From: Clavelina lepadiformis | Taxonomy: Eukaryota > Chordata > Ascidiacea > Aplousobranchia > Clavelinidae | Length of the DNA stretch: 64,000 nucleotides | NCBI RefSeq assembly: GCF_947623445.1 | Contig: NC_135245.1 | Coordinates: 5,525,501 to 5,589,500 of the forward strand | Direction: 5' to 3' | In this document: positions 1-24,800 of the stretch, one piece after another | Layout: each line of letters starts with the position of its first letter | How positions within the stretch are numbered: the first letter of the stretch is position 1 | The notes under the pieces: generated by a model | Seen by the model: the letters and a program-made list of their open reading frames with translations, nothing else | Told to the model about the DNA's origin: nothing | Databases searched by the model: none | Program-made: the position numbers and the translations under genes

Positions 1-3000
1 TCTTGCCTAAATTTATAGGCATTTCGTTCACACCTGTAGATTTTTTATTCACCCTAGGGTGAACCGTTCACATGTTTCAGAAGCACTGGCCTAAAAGACG
101 ACTGACGCAAACTGTGAAAAAATAAAATACACAAATGGCTATGGGGTCCTGCCGATACCCAGCGGGCAGTGTGGCTATAACGCTGCAGGGTAATTATTTT
201 AAAATTTTACAGAAATGACATAATAACTAAGTTCATACAGAAATAATATTAGATATTTTGTTTCAACTTTGTTAAGCAAAAGAAAGGTTTGCTATTTTCT
301 ACAACCTATAGTATTTCACGTTCAACCATTTGAATTGGTTGAGTGGATTATTTGCCAACTTTGTTTCAAAGTAGGACCAAATAACGAGAATTTGGATGAA
401 AACATCATGATTACTTTGTTCACAAATTAAAAAATCTAGAATGTAGTAAGCTTTAAGATTGTAATGATAAAAAATATGAAAATTGATCTCACTCATCTCA
501 GTGTTATAATGACTCAAGTTACGAATTTGAATCGAGTCACACTTTCAGATGACTCGACTTGGCTTGAGTCACAACTTTAATTGACTCGACTTGGCTAGGG
601 TCAGAAAAGAATGAAGTGGCTACAATGTTACAACGTTGATTTATCTATGGAAATTTAAAAGCAAGTCAAAACTCGAGATAATGCCTTTCCCTGTCAGGTT
701 TCACCCACAGGCGAAACTCCTATAAAAACGTTCCGATAAGCTATTAAAATTTGACCACAGAGTCATTCGAGCATGCAATGTCAAGTCAAGTGCGTCAACC
801 AAAGGCAATCCCTGAAATGAGAATGAGTAGCGATAATGCTGCTATAAGCTTGGTGGTGTTATGTGAAGAGCTTATCATGACAAAACGCCTCTTAGTTTTA
901 TGTAGCTGTCGAATTTCTGCGGGCTGTTCTTCTATAGGCTTATGGTATACTCAAGTTCAACACGAACTGCAACTAATGGTTTTCAGTAGAAGCAATGAGA
1001 GAGAGAATTTATTTTGCCAAATAAATAACGTAGTTTAACAGAAATTAACAGTTGCTTGGCGGTTGCAATGCAATGAAGCATTTCCCTAAACTCGATGGCC
1101 AGTACTCGACGATACCCGTTACCGGTACTTGCCGACGCTAACAGACCTAGCCTATAGAATTGGTGAAGATTTCCGTGAATGGTGGTATATATAAGTATAA
1201 TAACGTATGGATTTGGTTTGGTTGATTATAACTGTTAGGTTTATATGGTAGTATTGATACAGTAGTATTGAAATAATCCAAGTTAATTAAGTTGCTTGGA
1301 CTGGGAAGTATGGCAGTTTTCAATGTGAAATCGTGCGTGCAAAGCAGCAAATTTTGGGGTGATAGCATGCACTGAAACCTCAATTCTTCGTTTATTTATT
1401 AAAAATTGGCGTTAAAATAACCAGCTTCTTTGTTAATGAGGTAAAAAGTTCGGGAAGATAAAAAATTCGCTGTGTGTGTTGGTGAATCTCGTGTGTGCAG
1501 CTGCCCCATTTTCCACTATGGGTTGCCGGTAGTATTCAAGCGCTTGTCTTCTGCCATTTCTATGACCCCAAAGCTTAAAGGCATCGGTAACCAGCAAGAA
1601 CCTACGACTGCTATATGGTTTAGTAGCAGAGTACCGGACTGCATTTTATGGCTGTTTTCACTAAAATCTTGAGTGCCCAAATTTCCAAGTGTGCACTCAA
1701 AGGCGACCAGGTGTTGGTTTTCATGTTTTAGCAAGCCTCTGTCTTAATGTCTGTCAACTAAAAAACTTGCTGTAAATCATGTAAAGATGCATAAAAACTG
1801 TGTACACATTGATTAAATTCAGCTAAGTGTACATAATTGTGCTTGTTAAGACACTTCAATTGTGCTACTGAATGTAATTATTATAACTGAACTTGAGTCC
1901 GCATTTACCTAAATCTGCAGATCGAGCTGAGTAGCACGGTTGTAATGTGCATAGTAAAACCTGGAGGTCCGGATCTACCAGAAGTAGCTAAAAACTAGCC
2001 TAGCTTAAATGTTTACTTTTGGAATTCAGCCGCAGGCAGTAGAGTAATCAACTGATAGATGTTGGAAATATAAATTGTTGTAATAACGAGCAGAATATAA
2101 AAACATTTTGTTTGCAGTAGATTATTAAATCTCCGAGATCCAAATCCAGGTGGCAGTGGGTGAAGGTAAACTATACCCTATACCGAGCTAGTATAACTGA
2201 AGGCAACATGCACCATAGCCTTTAGATGTTGCCAACTGAAGAGATTTATATTGGACTGTTTGCTTCTTGTACAAAGATAAGTATCCCAGTAAACCAAATG
2301 CCAAAGTTTGTGTCCCGTTAATGGGGTAGTTGCAAAATATTTGGCATATTGGCAACTTCGTACTGTTCAGTTGGCACTTAGATAACTTTGTATCACAGCA
2401 AGTAAAATTTGCAGTTGCATAAGGAAGAAATATAAATTTGGGAGAAAATTTGCCCAAGGCAGAAATTGAGAAAACTGGAAGGATTTGGGCTTGTTAATTG
2501 TTTGTTTCTGTGCCTGTATGTTAGCTACTCGTAGAACGTTATTCTCCAGTTAAAGCACTTCATTAAGTTGTGAATTGTGATCATATTTTCAAAACGGCTA
2601 GATCCATATATTCTTTACCATTTATTAAAGCAATTTATGTTTTTTTTTGTTTGCAGTGTTTTTATTTGTCCAAATTTTGAGCCCAACCAAATTTCAAATT
2701 TTATTATAACATCAACATATATTTTAAATTGTGTGTTACGATAAATTTATGTTATAAAACATGACGATGCAATGAGAGCATAATAGGCTATGTAACATTA
2801 AGTTGTAAATGCAAAACTAACACAGATATATTCAAACATGTGACAGTAGTCTTGTTAAGCTTTGTTTCCTTTATAACTTGATGCTTAAAGCATGTTCAAT
2901 TTTTGAAAAAGATTACTGTTGTTTTCTTTCAGCATTGACAAATGGCAACTGCTACTATGATTCTATATATTCAGTACAGTAGTTCAAACATTAATGATCT

Positions 3001-5977
3001 TTCCAAAGTTTGCTTGATATGTTGAGTTTTGTATTTTATTATGTTCTGCAAGTCAATGGACTGACAGGATTGATTTTTGTTAACCACTAAATAATTGCCA
3101 AACATGAACTAACTACAAAGCTTGCAGACGTGCAACACAGATATGATATTGAAGATAGAGCATTTTTTAGTTTTCCTCGCCGATGTATTCTATGGTGTGC
3201 AGTCCAGAGCTAAAGATAGTGCATCCACTAAGAATTTTCCAGGGCATGAAAATTATTCGGGCTCAAGCGAACCTAAACATCATGTATGTCGAAACTTGCT
3301 TGTAACAAAATTTAATTGCTAAACATATAAAATGCTTGGTTTCAAAATATAACATATAAAGGCAATAGTTTTAGAATGTCTAAAGCTTTAGCATATTTTG
3401 GTGACTGAATTCATTGAGTTATTTATAAAAGTAACTCCTGAAAGTGTTTCTTGTAAGAGGTATGGTTGGCTCAAGCTGGTAATGACAGAAGTGTTCGTTT
3501 CCATTAAATAATGAAATGCTATTTTTTATTGGTTGTGAAAGTGGGCTGGTAATAAGCATTATATTTTCCAATGTATTGACAGGATGTCGGTGGATTTCCT
3601 CACTGTATGATGTTTGCATAAAATATTGCAAAGGTTTAGCTTGCATTCTTTAGAAAAAGATTATAAGTTATAAGTTCTGTATTTTAAGGGATCATTCCTC
3701 AGCATCTGTTTCCACTGTGTTGATGTATCCTTTCTATGCCATTGTAAATTTGTTTTCTGGCAATATGTTGTTTAGGTGGTAGTGATACTTTTCTACTGAG
3801 AAGCCCTGTTTTGGATTAATTAATTAGTTGCATTCATTTTTACACACTTTTTGCATTTCTTTACACACTTGCCATTGCAAACATTGGAATTGGCATAAGA
3901 AGTTTTAGTATTAACTGCAAAGTTACAATGCTGCAGTAATTGCTAATGTAGACTTTTGAAGGTCAGTATTTGTTTTGACTCTTGTCTTTGAAGCATGGTA
4001 TATATTGAAGACAAATAAATTAAAATACTTTTAGTGTTCAGTGTTTCTCTGCATGGTGCATTATAGACATACAGCAGCAATATATACGAGCTTGATGATT
4101 GTACTTGATGATGATGATGGTGACTCGTACTGGATGATTTTAGGTGTAGTTACAGCCGGTTAAGGTTACCATTTCATTTTGAGTTATAAAAGTTTATCAG
4201 ACTGTCGGAAGTTTTTTTTGGATGAGTGAGACGCTTTGTCATTTTTGCCACTGATTAAAATTTTTACTAGGAGTAAAATAACTATTTCATTCACTGCTTG
4301 CAACAGAAGGCTTTGCAAATTATGACGAAATTTAAACTGCCTAGCAGAAATTGCAATGCAGAAAATGTGTTTATTATTGCAAACTTAAGACCTGGATACT
4401 CTGTACAGAGTTAATAAAATAAACAATTGTTAACGCCATTAAAGACACTAACATTAATAGACCATAACTTCATTGGTGAAGACAATTAAATTAACCCAGT
4501 TGCATATTTGCAGGGAATCATATTTACTGTTTATAGCAGCAATACATTTCTTTTCTTCATTACTCAGATCGTTTACTTTGTGTGCTTTATGTTAACTTTA
4601 GCCACACACAGAGACGATATAATATTGTAAATGATTAACGTTTGGTATCTGTATCGTTGTCAATGCTTATGGGAGAAGCTGCCTGTTTACTTTTCAGCAC
4701 TGTTTGCTGTTCCATTTGCTGATCATTCAGGCATTTGTCATCGCATACCTTTCTTGTGCCATTGAAGTCGATCTTTAAAACAAACTTAAGTTACTGTGGT
4801 TTCGGCACGCATTGTACGCGATCGTTTGTCGCTTTCTGTGTATCTTCAGTATGCGTTGATACTGTTGAATTATATTGGTAAGGCGTAACCAAATAAAGTC
4901 GTTTCTGCTGTACAGTATTATTTTATACAGATAGAATTTAATTTCAAAAAGTACCGCGTGATCGCCTTATGTTATTTTCGTCAGTGCACGGACGACTGCA
5001 ACCAATCGAAGCAGATTTTTCTGATGTGTCACTTGTATGAAACATTTCCTAGCATGGCAACATTCCGGCTTACATAGTCAACGTAAATTCCCTACTGAGG
5101 CGCTATTATTCAACGTTGTGTAGAACACGGTAGCAAAAAACTTTTCATTGCTATCACATGGCATAAACCATTTAACAGGTACTTTTGGTTGATGATTAGC
5201 TGGTCTTTATGTTGCAAGTAGGCTGAATAAACTGAACATGATAGGTATGGGTATCAGGGAAAGTTCCAGTTAACTGTCTGTCTTTGTTATCACATTTGTC
5301 AATACATTGCCAATGAGGTCATATTGTATTTGCGATCGTTGGCACCTACGCGTAAGTCGTACTGGTACATGACATTGTTTAATCTGATCGGCATTCCTTT
5401 GTAAATTGTCACCCTCGCTGTCGATGTGATTTTTAAAGATCAGCGTTCTACTTGAACACTCGCGTTACCCTTGCTTGTCATTTACCCTACAAGCGGCTGC
5501 AAATGGAACGGCTATCGTCAGATTTCGGGCGATCTAGTGACGTAGGCTACCGTCAGCTGTCACGAATGATGAAGTTACCATGCAGCTATTCAAGGTTCGT
5601 TCTCAGTATAGATGGCACGTATTTGTGAACTGCTTAGTCTGTTAGATGAATTATCAGGAGATCCGGTTGAAGCTAGTTGTTACGGCTTGCTCAGTTAACA
5701 GCCGTGGAGCAAACCGATATTAAAAGTCTGTCTACAACATTGGTGAAGAAAGTAAGTTACGAAAAACATTAACCCTTGCAACAAATAGTGAAACTCCTAC
5801 GATGTAGTTCGGCGTTATTATCCAATTTTGATTTTTTTTGGCAAGGTTGTTTAGAATCTAAGCCTATGTAGCTCTTAGTATTCAGTTAAGACAGGCAGAC
5901 TTTTACGCAATTTATATTTGTATTTAGCAATCGAATGCCATGAATTGAATGCATCGTTAATGCACTGGTTTTAACAG
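1..5977. other. Upstream non-coding region of alpha-actinin
   Basis: I see no convincing exon on either strand over these 6 kb. The open frames are short, often lack ATG, and match no family I know. The stretch around 495-610 has several short direct and inverted copies of a GACTCGA/TGACTC motif, like a decayed interspersed repeat. The stretch 4.8-5.7 kb is less AT-rich and lies just before the alpha-actinin gene, so the promoter is probably there. No TATA box could be assigned with confidence. Confidence 0.5.
495..610. repeat. Decayed repeat with GACTCGA subrepeats
   Basis: Several short copies of TGACTCRA-type words lie in both orientations within about 110 bp. A related but weaker cluster occurs near 58610-58690. 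This suggests a small interspersed element. No target duplication or clear ends were found, so family and boundaries are unknown. Confidence 0.25.
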
Positions 5978-6085
5978 GTGTATGCCGAAGGGCATTTACG
6001 AAAGTACGGACACTTAGAGACTGTTTGAGGCAGTTAATTGCTTAACGTAAAGTCTGCGTTTCAAGGAAAATCAACAAGATAAAAA
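5752..6085 (+). other. Putative 5' UTR intron and leader of alpha-actinin
   Basis: A good donor (AAA then GTAAGT) at 5751/5752 and a pyrimidine-containing acceptor ending in AACAG at 5977 would define a 226-nt intron in the 5' leader. A second leader segment at 5978-6085 would join directly to the start codon. Tunicates also use spliced-leader trans-splicing, so the 5977 acceptor could instead receive a leader RNA. This rests on splice-site appearance only. A cDNA 5' end would decide. Confidence 0.3.
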
Positions 6086-18319
<12,234 letters not shown>

Positions 18320-20817
18320 ACCCGGCCGAATGAGGCGAATGATTCTGACGATTAATTTTATGAGATAGACTATCAAAAAGCGTTGTATGAAGGCCTAGGC
18401 TTCTCCCAGTGCTTACTATTTACCCGGCAAAACGCACTTGGCTTGTCTTTGCAAATTGCTATATTTAGTTGTTTGGGTTTTGGATCATGGACGTGCGGCC
18501 TTATGCCTTAAAAGGAGCGCGACCCGTTGTAGAGTTAAGTTCAGTTTTGTGATATTTGCAAGGAATTTGAACGTGTTTTTGTTAAAAAAAGCTACACACA
18601 TTAAATTAACGCGGCCGCTACCATTCATCATGGTATTACAATAATCAACGTTCATGTAATACGCTATATTAACTTTCTGTACGCATACAGACGCTACGTG
18701 TGTGCGCCAATTACGTATAAACGTATTCTTTACGGTAGCTAACTTGGATTTTCTGGTACATTTTACATCTGGCAGCATGGTAAGCTCTTGGGTTTATATA
18801 GAGTATAGACGAAAGCGCGTATCTCGTCTGTGAGAATTGTTTCTATCTAATTTTGCTAGCATTGCGGTGCGTAGTTCAACTGCCATTTGCTATATGCTCA
18901 AAACTCCACCAGTAGTTTGGTCGTATTGAAATTGGTTTCAAATCTCCGGCGTGTGTATATTTCAAATTTAGTGCCTTGCTTGTTTTGATAAATCTACATA
19001 TGTGCTTGTATTTTATATTCAGGTGTCTAAATAACGTTTATTTACTGTCGCTCTATAAATGTTGTTCGCACCAAAATCCCACAGATCATTGGTTGGTCGT
19101 TGTAGAAAGGCCATTGGTTCGCTGTTTGCCTGAGCTTTTTGCGTTGAAACAATGCGCTTTTCCAAATATTTTGAGATTTTCACTACCCTGTACAAATCGT
19201 AAATCTTACGAGTTTTGCTTTATATTATCAAACAATCCCGCCTCGAATGAAATCCCTTCGATTTTAGAATCGCGTTTGTTGAGTTTTGACGTCATTTTTC
19301 ATGGAGGCCGCGAAGAAAAATTGGCGTGGACTCGAATTTTTAACACGCTGTTATATCGTCTTTGTCACAAGACCCTGCGGCCTTTAAGCATGTGCGTGCG
19401 TGTGCATTTGTATTTACAATCACTCATAAAAATCTTTCCCTTTAATCTTCGCGCACTCACACATTAAATTCAAGATCACATTTCCCTCTTTTTGGCGTAG
19501 CTTTGTGAATAAACTTCACTATTGGGTTGCGTTTGTATGTAGCAGAAGTCGACTATAATTTTGTGCCTGCCAATATATAAATACAAATAATCAAGACATG
19601 TATCCAACTGGTGTGGAAATTTTTGTATGCTTTGTGAAATTGTTAATGAGCTAAGCTAGATACGCAATGCAAATGTCGGAAAGGTGACATTTAGGTCGCA
19701 GCAGTCAAAAAATGCGGCGTTTCATGTTAACATATAGGCTGTAGGGTGGGACAAATCTGAGCACGCAACGAGCTTGGGGCGGCAGAAAAGGCGAAAAGTG
19801 GTTTGGAGTGAGTAGACAAGAATTATGACTTAATACCTTACTTTTGTTGCGTGTGCTGCCACCTGTGATGTTTTTCTGTTGAAAGATTTCTCTCACAATC
19901 AATGAATTACGTCATTTTGGTATGTTCCCCTTCATCCTTGCACGTTAAACCATCAGGGGTAGACAAGAATGATATTCTCTCGAAAAAACAGCGCAGAATA
20001 AACATCGACGTTGACCTTGGATATGTGTACTTTTGATTTTAACCTCCCTTCAGGCTGGATGCACTCTTGAGGAGTCAGATTAGGCTATATCGGAATTATT
20101 TTGACAACAACGGCTATTCTTATGCGTATTAAAACTTGGATACGTTGTTTGATCGGAAAGTTTAACAAACCTCTGAGCAAAAGAAAGTTATTTGGAGCCT
20201 ACTTAGTATGCTTTCATTAGTCTTAACAGTAAAAATGTTTGACATTTTTGGCGCCCACCAACGTACTGCAGGCCTATTCATGCACAGTAGGCTATGCATG
20301 TAAGAAGTGATTACGTAGCCAGAGTCAACTTCGGGAGGGTTTTGCTAAGAGCTTTGCTAAAAGTTGAAAATATAGACGTAAGGACTATACGCATTATAAG
20401 TACGCTAATTGGTATGATAGGTATGCAAACACTATAATGGCCAGTGCCAGAAAACCTTTTGATATTAGCCTAATTAGTTATATAATAATTAGCAAGCTTA
20501 TAAGTTTTCAGTTTTATTGTGAATGTTTTTAAAGAATTTCGGAGTGACTTTAACGCAACTGGAGCAGTAGTCTAAAAACCAGGACTCCAGTTACCCTTGA
20601 CTTGAGTCTCTGACACACGTGCGGAGGGAAAGTCACCCATGATATAAATGGGATCAAATTAATGTTTCTTAGGAAATAGAAAATTGAACATACGTGCAAA
20701 AAAATTAAAAATTCGCTGTGGGCGCTCTTACACACATGTTTGTAATTTAGTTTTATGTGGTTAACTTATGTGATTTTACGAAAATTGTACGCTGGTTTTA
20801 TGTTTGGTAATAAAATC
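18320..20817. other. Alpha-actinin 3' flank and intergenic DNA
   Basis: No gene is recognised. The first 1.2 kb probably includes the alpha-actinin 3' UTR. A long non-ATG open frame at 18976-19467 matches nothing I know and lies in this presumed UTR, so it is not called. Confidence 0.5.
19508..19513 (+). terminator. Candidate poly(A) signal for alpha-actinin
   Basis: This is the first AATAAA hexamer I see downstream of the alpha-actinin stop codon, about 1.19 kb away. No closer perfect hexamer was noticed. A non-canonical closer signal is possible, so this assignment is tentative. Confidence 0.3.
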
Positions 20818-21448
20818 GATAAATTGGGTGGTCGGACGATTCAACCCATGGACGGCTCAACCTACGAACCTTCCAACCCACGGACCTTTCAACCCATAAC
20901 GATTCAACCCATGGACGATTCAACCCAGAACCATTCAACCAAGGACGATTCAACCCACGAACCTTCCAACGCACAGACCTTTAAGCCCACGGACGATTTA
21001 ACCCGTTTACAAAAACGTCTACGCAGTTTGTTATCAGTCGTTTGTTATAGTACTCTATAGCAGAATTGAAATGCTTTCATTGGCTCATACAGGCTAGCCT
21101 AGTGTGACAGAATACCATGACCACCTATTACATCTTGGACAGCCTAGCTATACTAGATTATGCAATGGCAGTACAGCAATATAATACACCTCTACCACTG
21201 GTTACAAGTCCACACTGCCACAAGAATACTCTGTTCGTCAGGCAGTTAATTCGTCCGTGGGTTGAATCGTCCTTGGTTGAATGGACGGACGGTCTGTTGA
21301 ATGGTCCTGGGTTGAATCGTCCGTGGTTTGAAAGGTCCGTGGGTTGGAAGGTCCTGTGATGAATCGTCCGCTAGTTGAATGGTCCTAGGTTGAATCGTCC
21401 GCGGGTTAAATCGTCCGTGGGTTGAATCGACAAAGAACCGATAAATTG
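20818..21448. mobile_element. Foldback-type transposon with tandem-repeat arms
   Basis: A 613-bp element (20827-21439) is flanked by an exact 9-bp direct repeat, GATAAATTG (20818-20826 and 21440-21448). Both ends read GGT and, after a short variable piece, CGATTCAACCC in inverted orientation. Each arm is an array of about eleven 15-16-bp units of the type GGACGATTCAACCCAC: the left arm about 20834-21005, the right arm about 21251-21430 in reverse complement. The centre (about 21006-21250) is non-repetitive and has no transposase ORF. Long inverted arms made of subrepeats plus a 9-bp duplication are the hallmarks of foldback (FB-like, Mutator-related) elements. Open frames across the arms are by-products of the repeat. 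Confidence 0.8.
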
Positions 21449-21866
21449 CATTGTCATTGTTTGGCTAGTGTATACTGCTGCGTCATTATGATAAGCAAAA
21501 CCGTTGTTATTTTATTAGCGTGTCAAGGCCTGTATGATTGTGCTGTCATTCCATTCTTCTTGTTCTTTAGTTTTAATGATTAATCTATTTATCAACCATT
21601 TATGTTACTGTTAGCATTCAGTAGGATTTGCTGCTGGCAATGTGGCAGATATGCAAGACTGATCTATGATAGCCTAGCTCAAACGACACATATTTTTGCA
21701 CACTGCAGATTCAATGCATCGCCAGCAAAAGTTTGATTGCTGTGTGTGGTGGTGCGTGCAAGATGTCAGACCGTTTGCCTGACTGTGGTGACCGGCTTCT
21801 AATTTTGCAGGCATTTCTAGCCTAAGCCGTTACTGCTGAGTTGCAACTAAGTGACGTTGTAAGGTG

Positions 21867-24800
21867 ATGTCGCTTCCATTGAACCTTTTTGGTAAATTGC
21901 AGGGTGGAACGCCTTGGCGGTTTGTGGCGTGTTTAAATCGGCTAAATAGTTTGGATAAAAGAAACTATTCAACGGTAAGTATAGACCTAATTGGGTGCTT
22001 AAACACTTAAATATCTATGGAGAGTTTGTTCCAATAACGTTGGTTTGAAAATTAGCCTGACCCCCTTCTTTAATACTGTAATGTTTGAAGTTTTGATAAA
22101 GGTGTGCAATGAAAGAAATGATTTTACTCAATGTGTCAGCGGTTCTAAACTTTTTTCTTATTTACTCACAACTGAATTTTCTACAGGTATTGTTTTTATA
22201 AGGTTTACAGGCCTATATATTCCTTCAACTTTTCGAAATTGTACGAAACAATGAAAATGGTTAACTACAGTGAAAACTAATTTCATTATTGTGTCATTTA
22301 ATGACATAACTAATAAGTCGGCATGACATAGTATAATGTAATATTTTCAATTTATTTTTTGTTAATTTGGAAATGTTAGTTACAAGTATTAAAATAGCAA
22401 ACTAGGCCTTGGCTAGATAAAATTAAACTGTGGGTAAGAACCACTGCATTATGTTGCAACCTCCTTCCGGACTGCATGATTTAGCTTCTTTCTTGCCCTA
22501 CTAGAAAGTTTGCTTTCAGAGCTCCATAAACATTTGTCCTACATAGAATGTAGGGCAAAACGGCAATTCTGCGCCAGAAAATTTGCACAAGAGAAATCTG
22601 GCGCATCATACAAACTTTCCAGTAGGGCTTTCAAGCAGTTCCAGACAATCTATATGAATATTATGATATCTTGGGATGCGGAAATACCAATTTCATTGCT
22701 TGTGTTTGCGTTCGTCAAATTTTTGCAGCTTCGTTTGATTTCAAAGTAATAATATCTTCCTTGGCGTGTTGACTTTTATTGAAATCTTAGTCTTAGTTGC
22801 TATTATTCAATTCATCAGTGTTCTGTTTTGTTGTTAAAACATGAATTACATTATTATTAAGTACTAACATGAGCATGTATTTATATTTTCGTAGAATATT
22901 CTAAATGGATTCACTGGTTCTGTTGGCAAGTGAGTTACTGAAATGATACTAAAGTTCTCCAAAATTTAGTAGGATTTAGTTGGTTTACACCAGATGTCCG
23001 TAAAAATTTCAAGAGCATCATAAAACTGTTATAAAAGATGCTTGCGTAATTGTGATTATGACTACTTTTCACTTTTGAGATGATTTTCATCATTTCTTGA
23101 GGCCACAAACAATATGTTTATACCAAAATTTTCATTTGCCTCCTCTGTACCCATCTGTAATCGTTTTTACATGAAATTATATCCATATGCAATTTCCTCT
23201 AAGGATGATGGTAATTGCATATGGATTGAACAAACGCGGTAGTGTTGTCCAATGTTTTTTGGAAATGCATTTTTATGTAAATTTGTTCTGCTTTTAACTC
23301 GAACCATATCTTAAACTGAATGCATAGGCTGCCAATTTAAAACTAGACACCAAGTGTTTTACAACGTTTAATACTTTGAAAATGTATATTTTATCTTTGT
23401 TTGACATGTGATGAATATTGTGTTTTGCAGCACCCCCTTGATAAAACTTGAAGGAGTTAGCAAAGAGACAGGTATATAAAAATTTAGAATCTTGCCTCAA
23501 GATTTTTATCCTTCTTTCAACTTCATTTTTGCACAATTAACTTTTTTGAAGGCTGCGAAATTTTGGTGAAGGCTGAGTTCTTAAATCCTGGAGGATCAGT
23601 GAAAGACAGAGCTGCACTATTTCTTCTCAAAGATGCTTTAGAAAAGGGATTGATCTCACCAGGAGGTACTGTTGTGGAAGGAACTGCTGGAAATACAGGC
23701 ATTGGCCTGGCACACATCTGCAATGCTATGGGATTTAAGTGTGTTATCTATATGCCCAACACCCAGTCAAATGTAAGCAGAACCTCCACAGTTGGCATTA
23801 TGGAGTATGGATATACCAAATTTTACTAAACTTTTTCCAAACTTTTACCTGATTGTTCATTTTTAAGGTATGAAAATGTATTTTGTTTAAATCTTTCCAG
23901 GAAAAAATAGAACTTCTTTCAGTTTTGGGTGCTGATGTACGTCCAGTCCCTGCTGTTCCATTTGACAACCCAGACAATTACAATCACCAAGTAAACATTT
24001 TCTGCTTGAAAATAATGACAAAATGTGTAACTTATCTACAATGCATGCTTTACAGCATCCGTAAATGATCTTTCTTGTGTGAAATTGTTGAAAATCATTT
24101 TATCAGCTGTTATCCTACTTTATTTGCAACTTGTTTATCTCTAAAAGATTTTATTGTGTTTAAGGCTTGTAGGTTTGCAGAAGCAACACCAAATTCTGTG
24201 TGGACAAACCAGTTTGACAACACAGCAAACCGCCAAGCTCACATTGAGACGACTGGTCCTGAAATTTGGAGGCAAACTGGTATTTTATCTCCAAATATGT
24301 TAATATCTAGATGTTTAAAAACATTATATTCTAAAATCGTTGTTGCAGATGGAAAGGTTGATGCTGTGACTTTTGGTACTGGGACTGGTGGAACCATGGC
24401 TGGTGGGAATATAGTTTTCATTTTGTATAAAATATATCAGTATTACTTTTAATTGCACGCTTATTTAAAAATATTTTTAAGCTAAGCTCTACAGTTCTTT
24501 TCCGTGTGGCAATTTCAGATTTACTCAATATGATTTGATGTTTGCAGGTGTATCAGCATTTCTAAAAAGTAAAAATGAAAACATCAACACTGTCTTGGCT
24601 GATCCTCAGGTAAAAAGCATGATCTGAAACATCAAACGTCACTTGGTGTCATATAGTTGCAAGATATGAAATATAATGCAACTTGTTAGGGAAGTGTGTT
24701 GTTCAACTGGTTTACGAAAGGAAAGCTGGAAAGGACTGAAGGCTCGTCCATCACCGAAGGTATTGGACAAGGTCGTGTCACCTCTAATTTAGAAGGTGCT

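Noticed and set aside
1516..1734. Minus-strand frame with balanced composition (ends NTTGNP)
   Set aside because: It looked like a possible repeat-derived sequence, but I could not identify an element, ends or a protein family.
18976..19467. 163-codon plus-strand open frame after alpha-actinin
   Set aside because: It starts at TTG, has no known motif, and lies in the probable 3' UTR. A frame of this length is not surprising somewhere in 64 kb.
20755..21060. Open frame with Thr/Pro/Ser/Gln repeats (QP, DDST)
   Set aside because: It is a by-product of the 15-16-bp tandem array of the foldback element.
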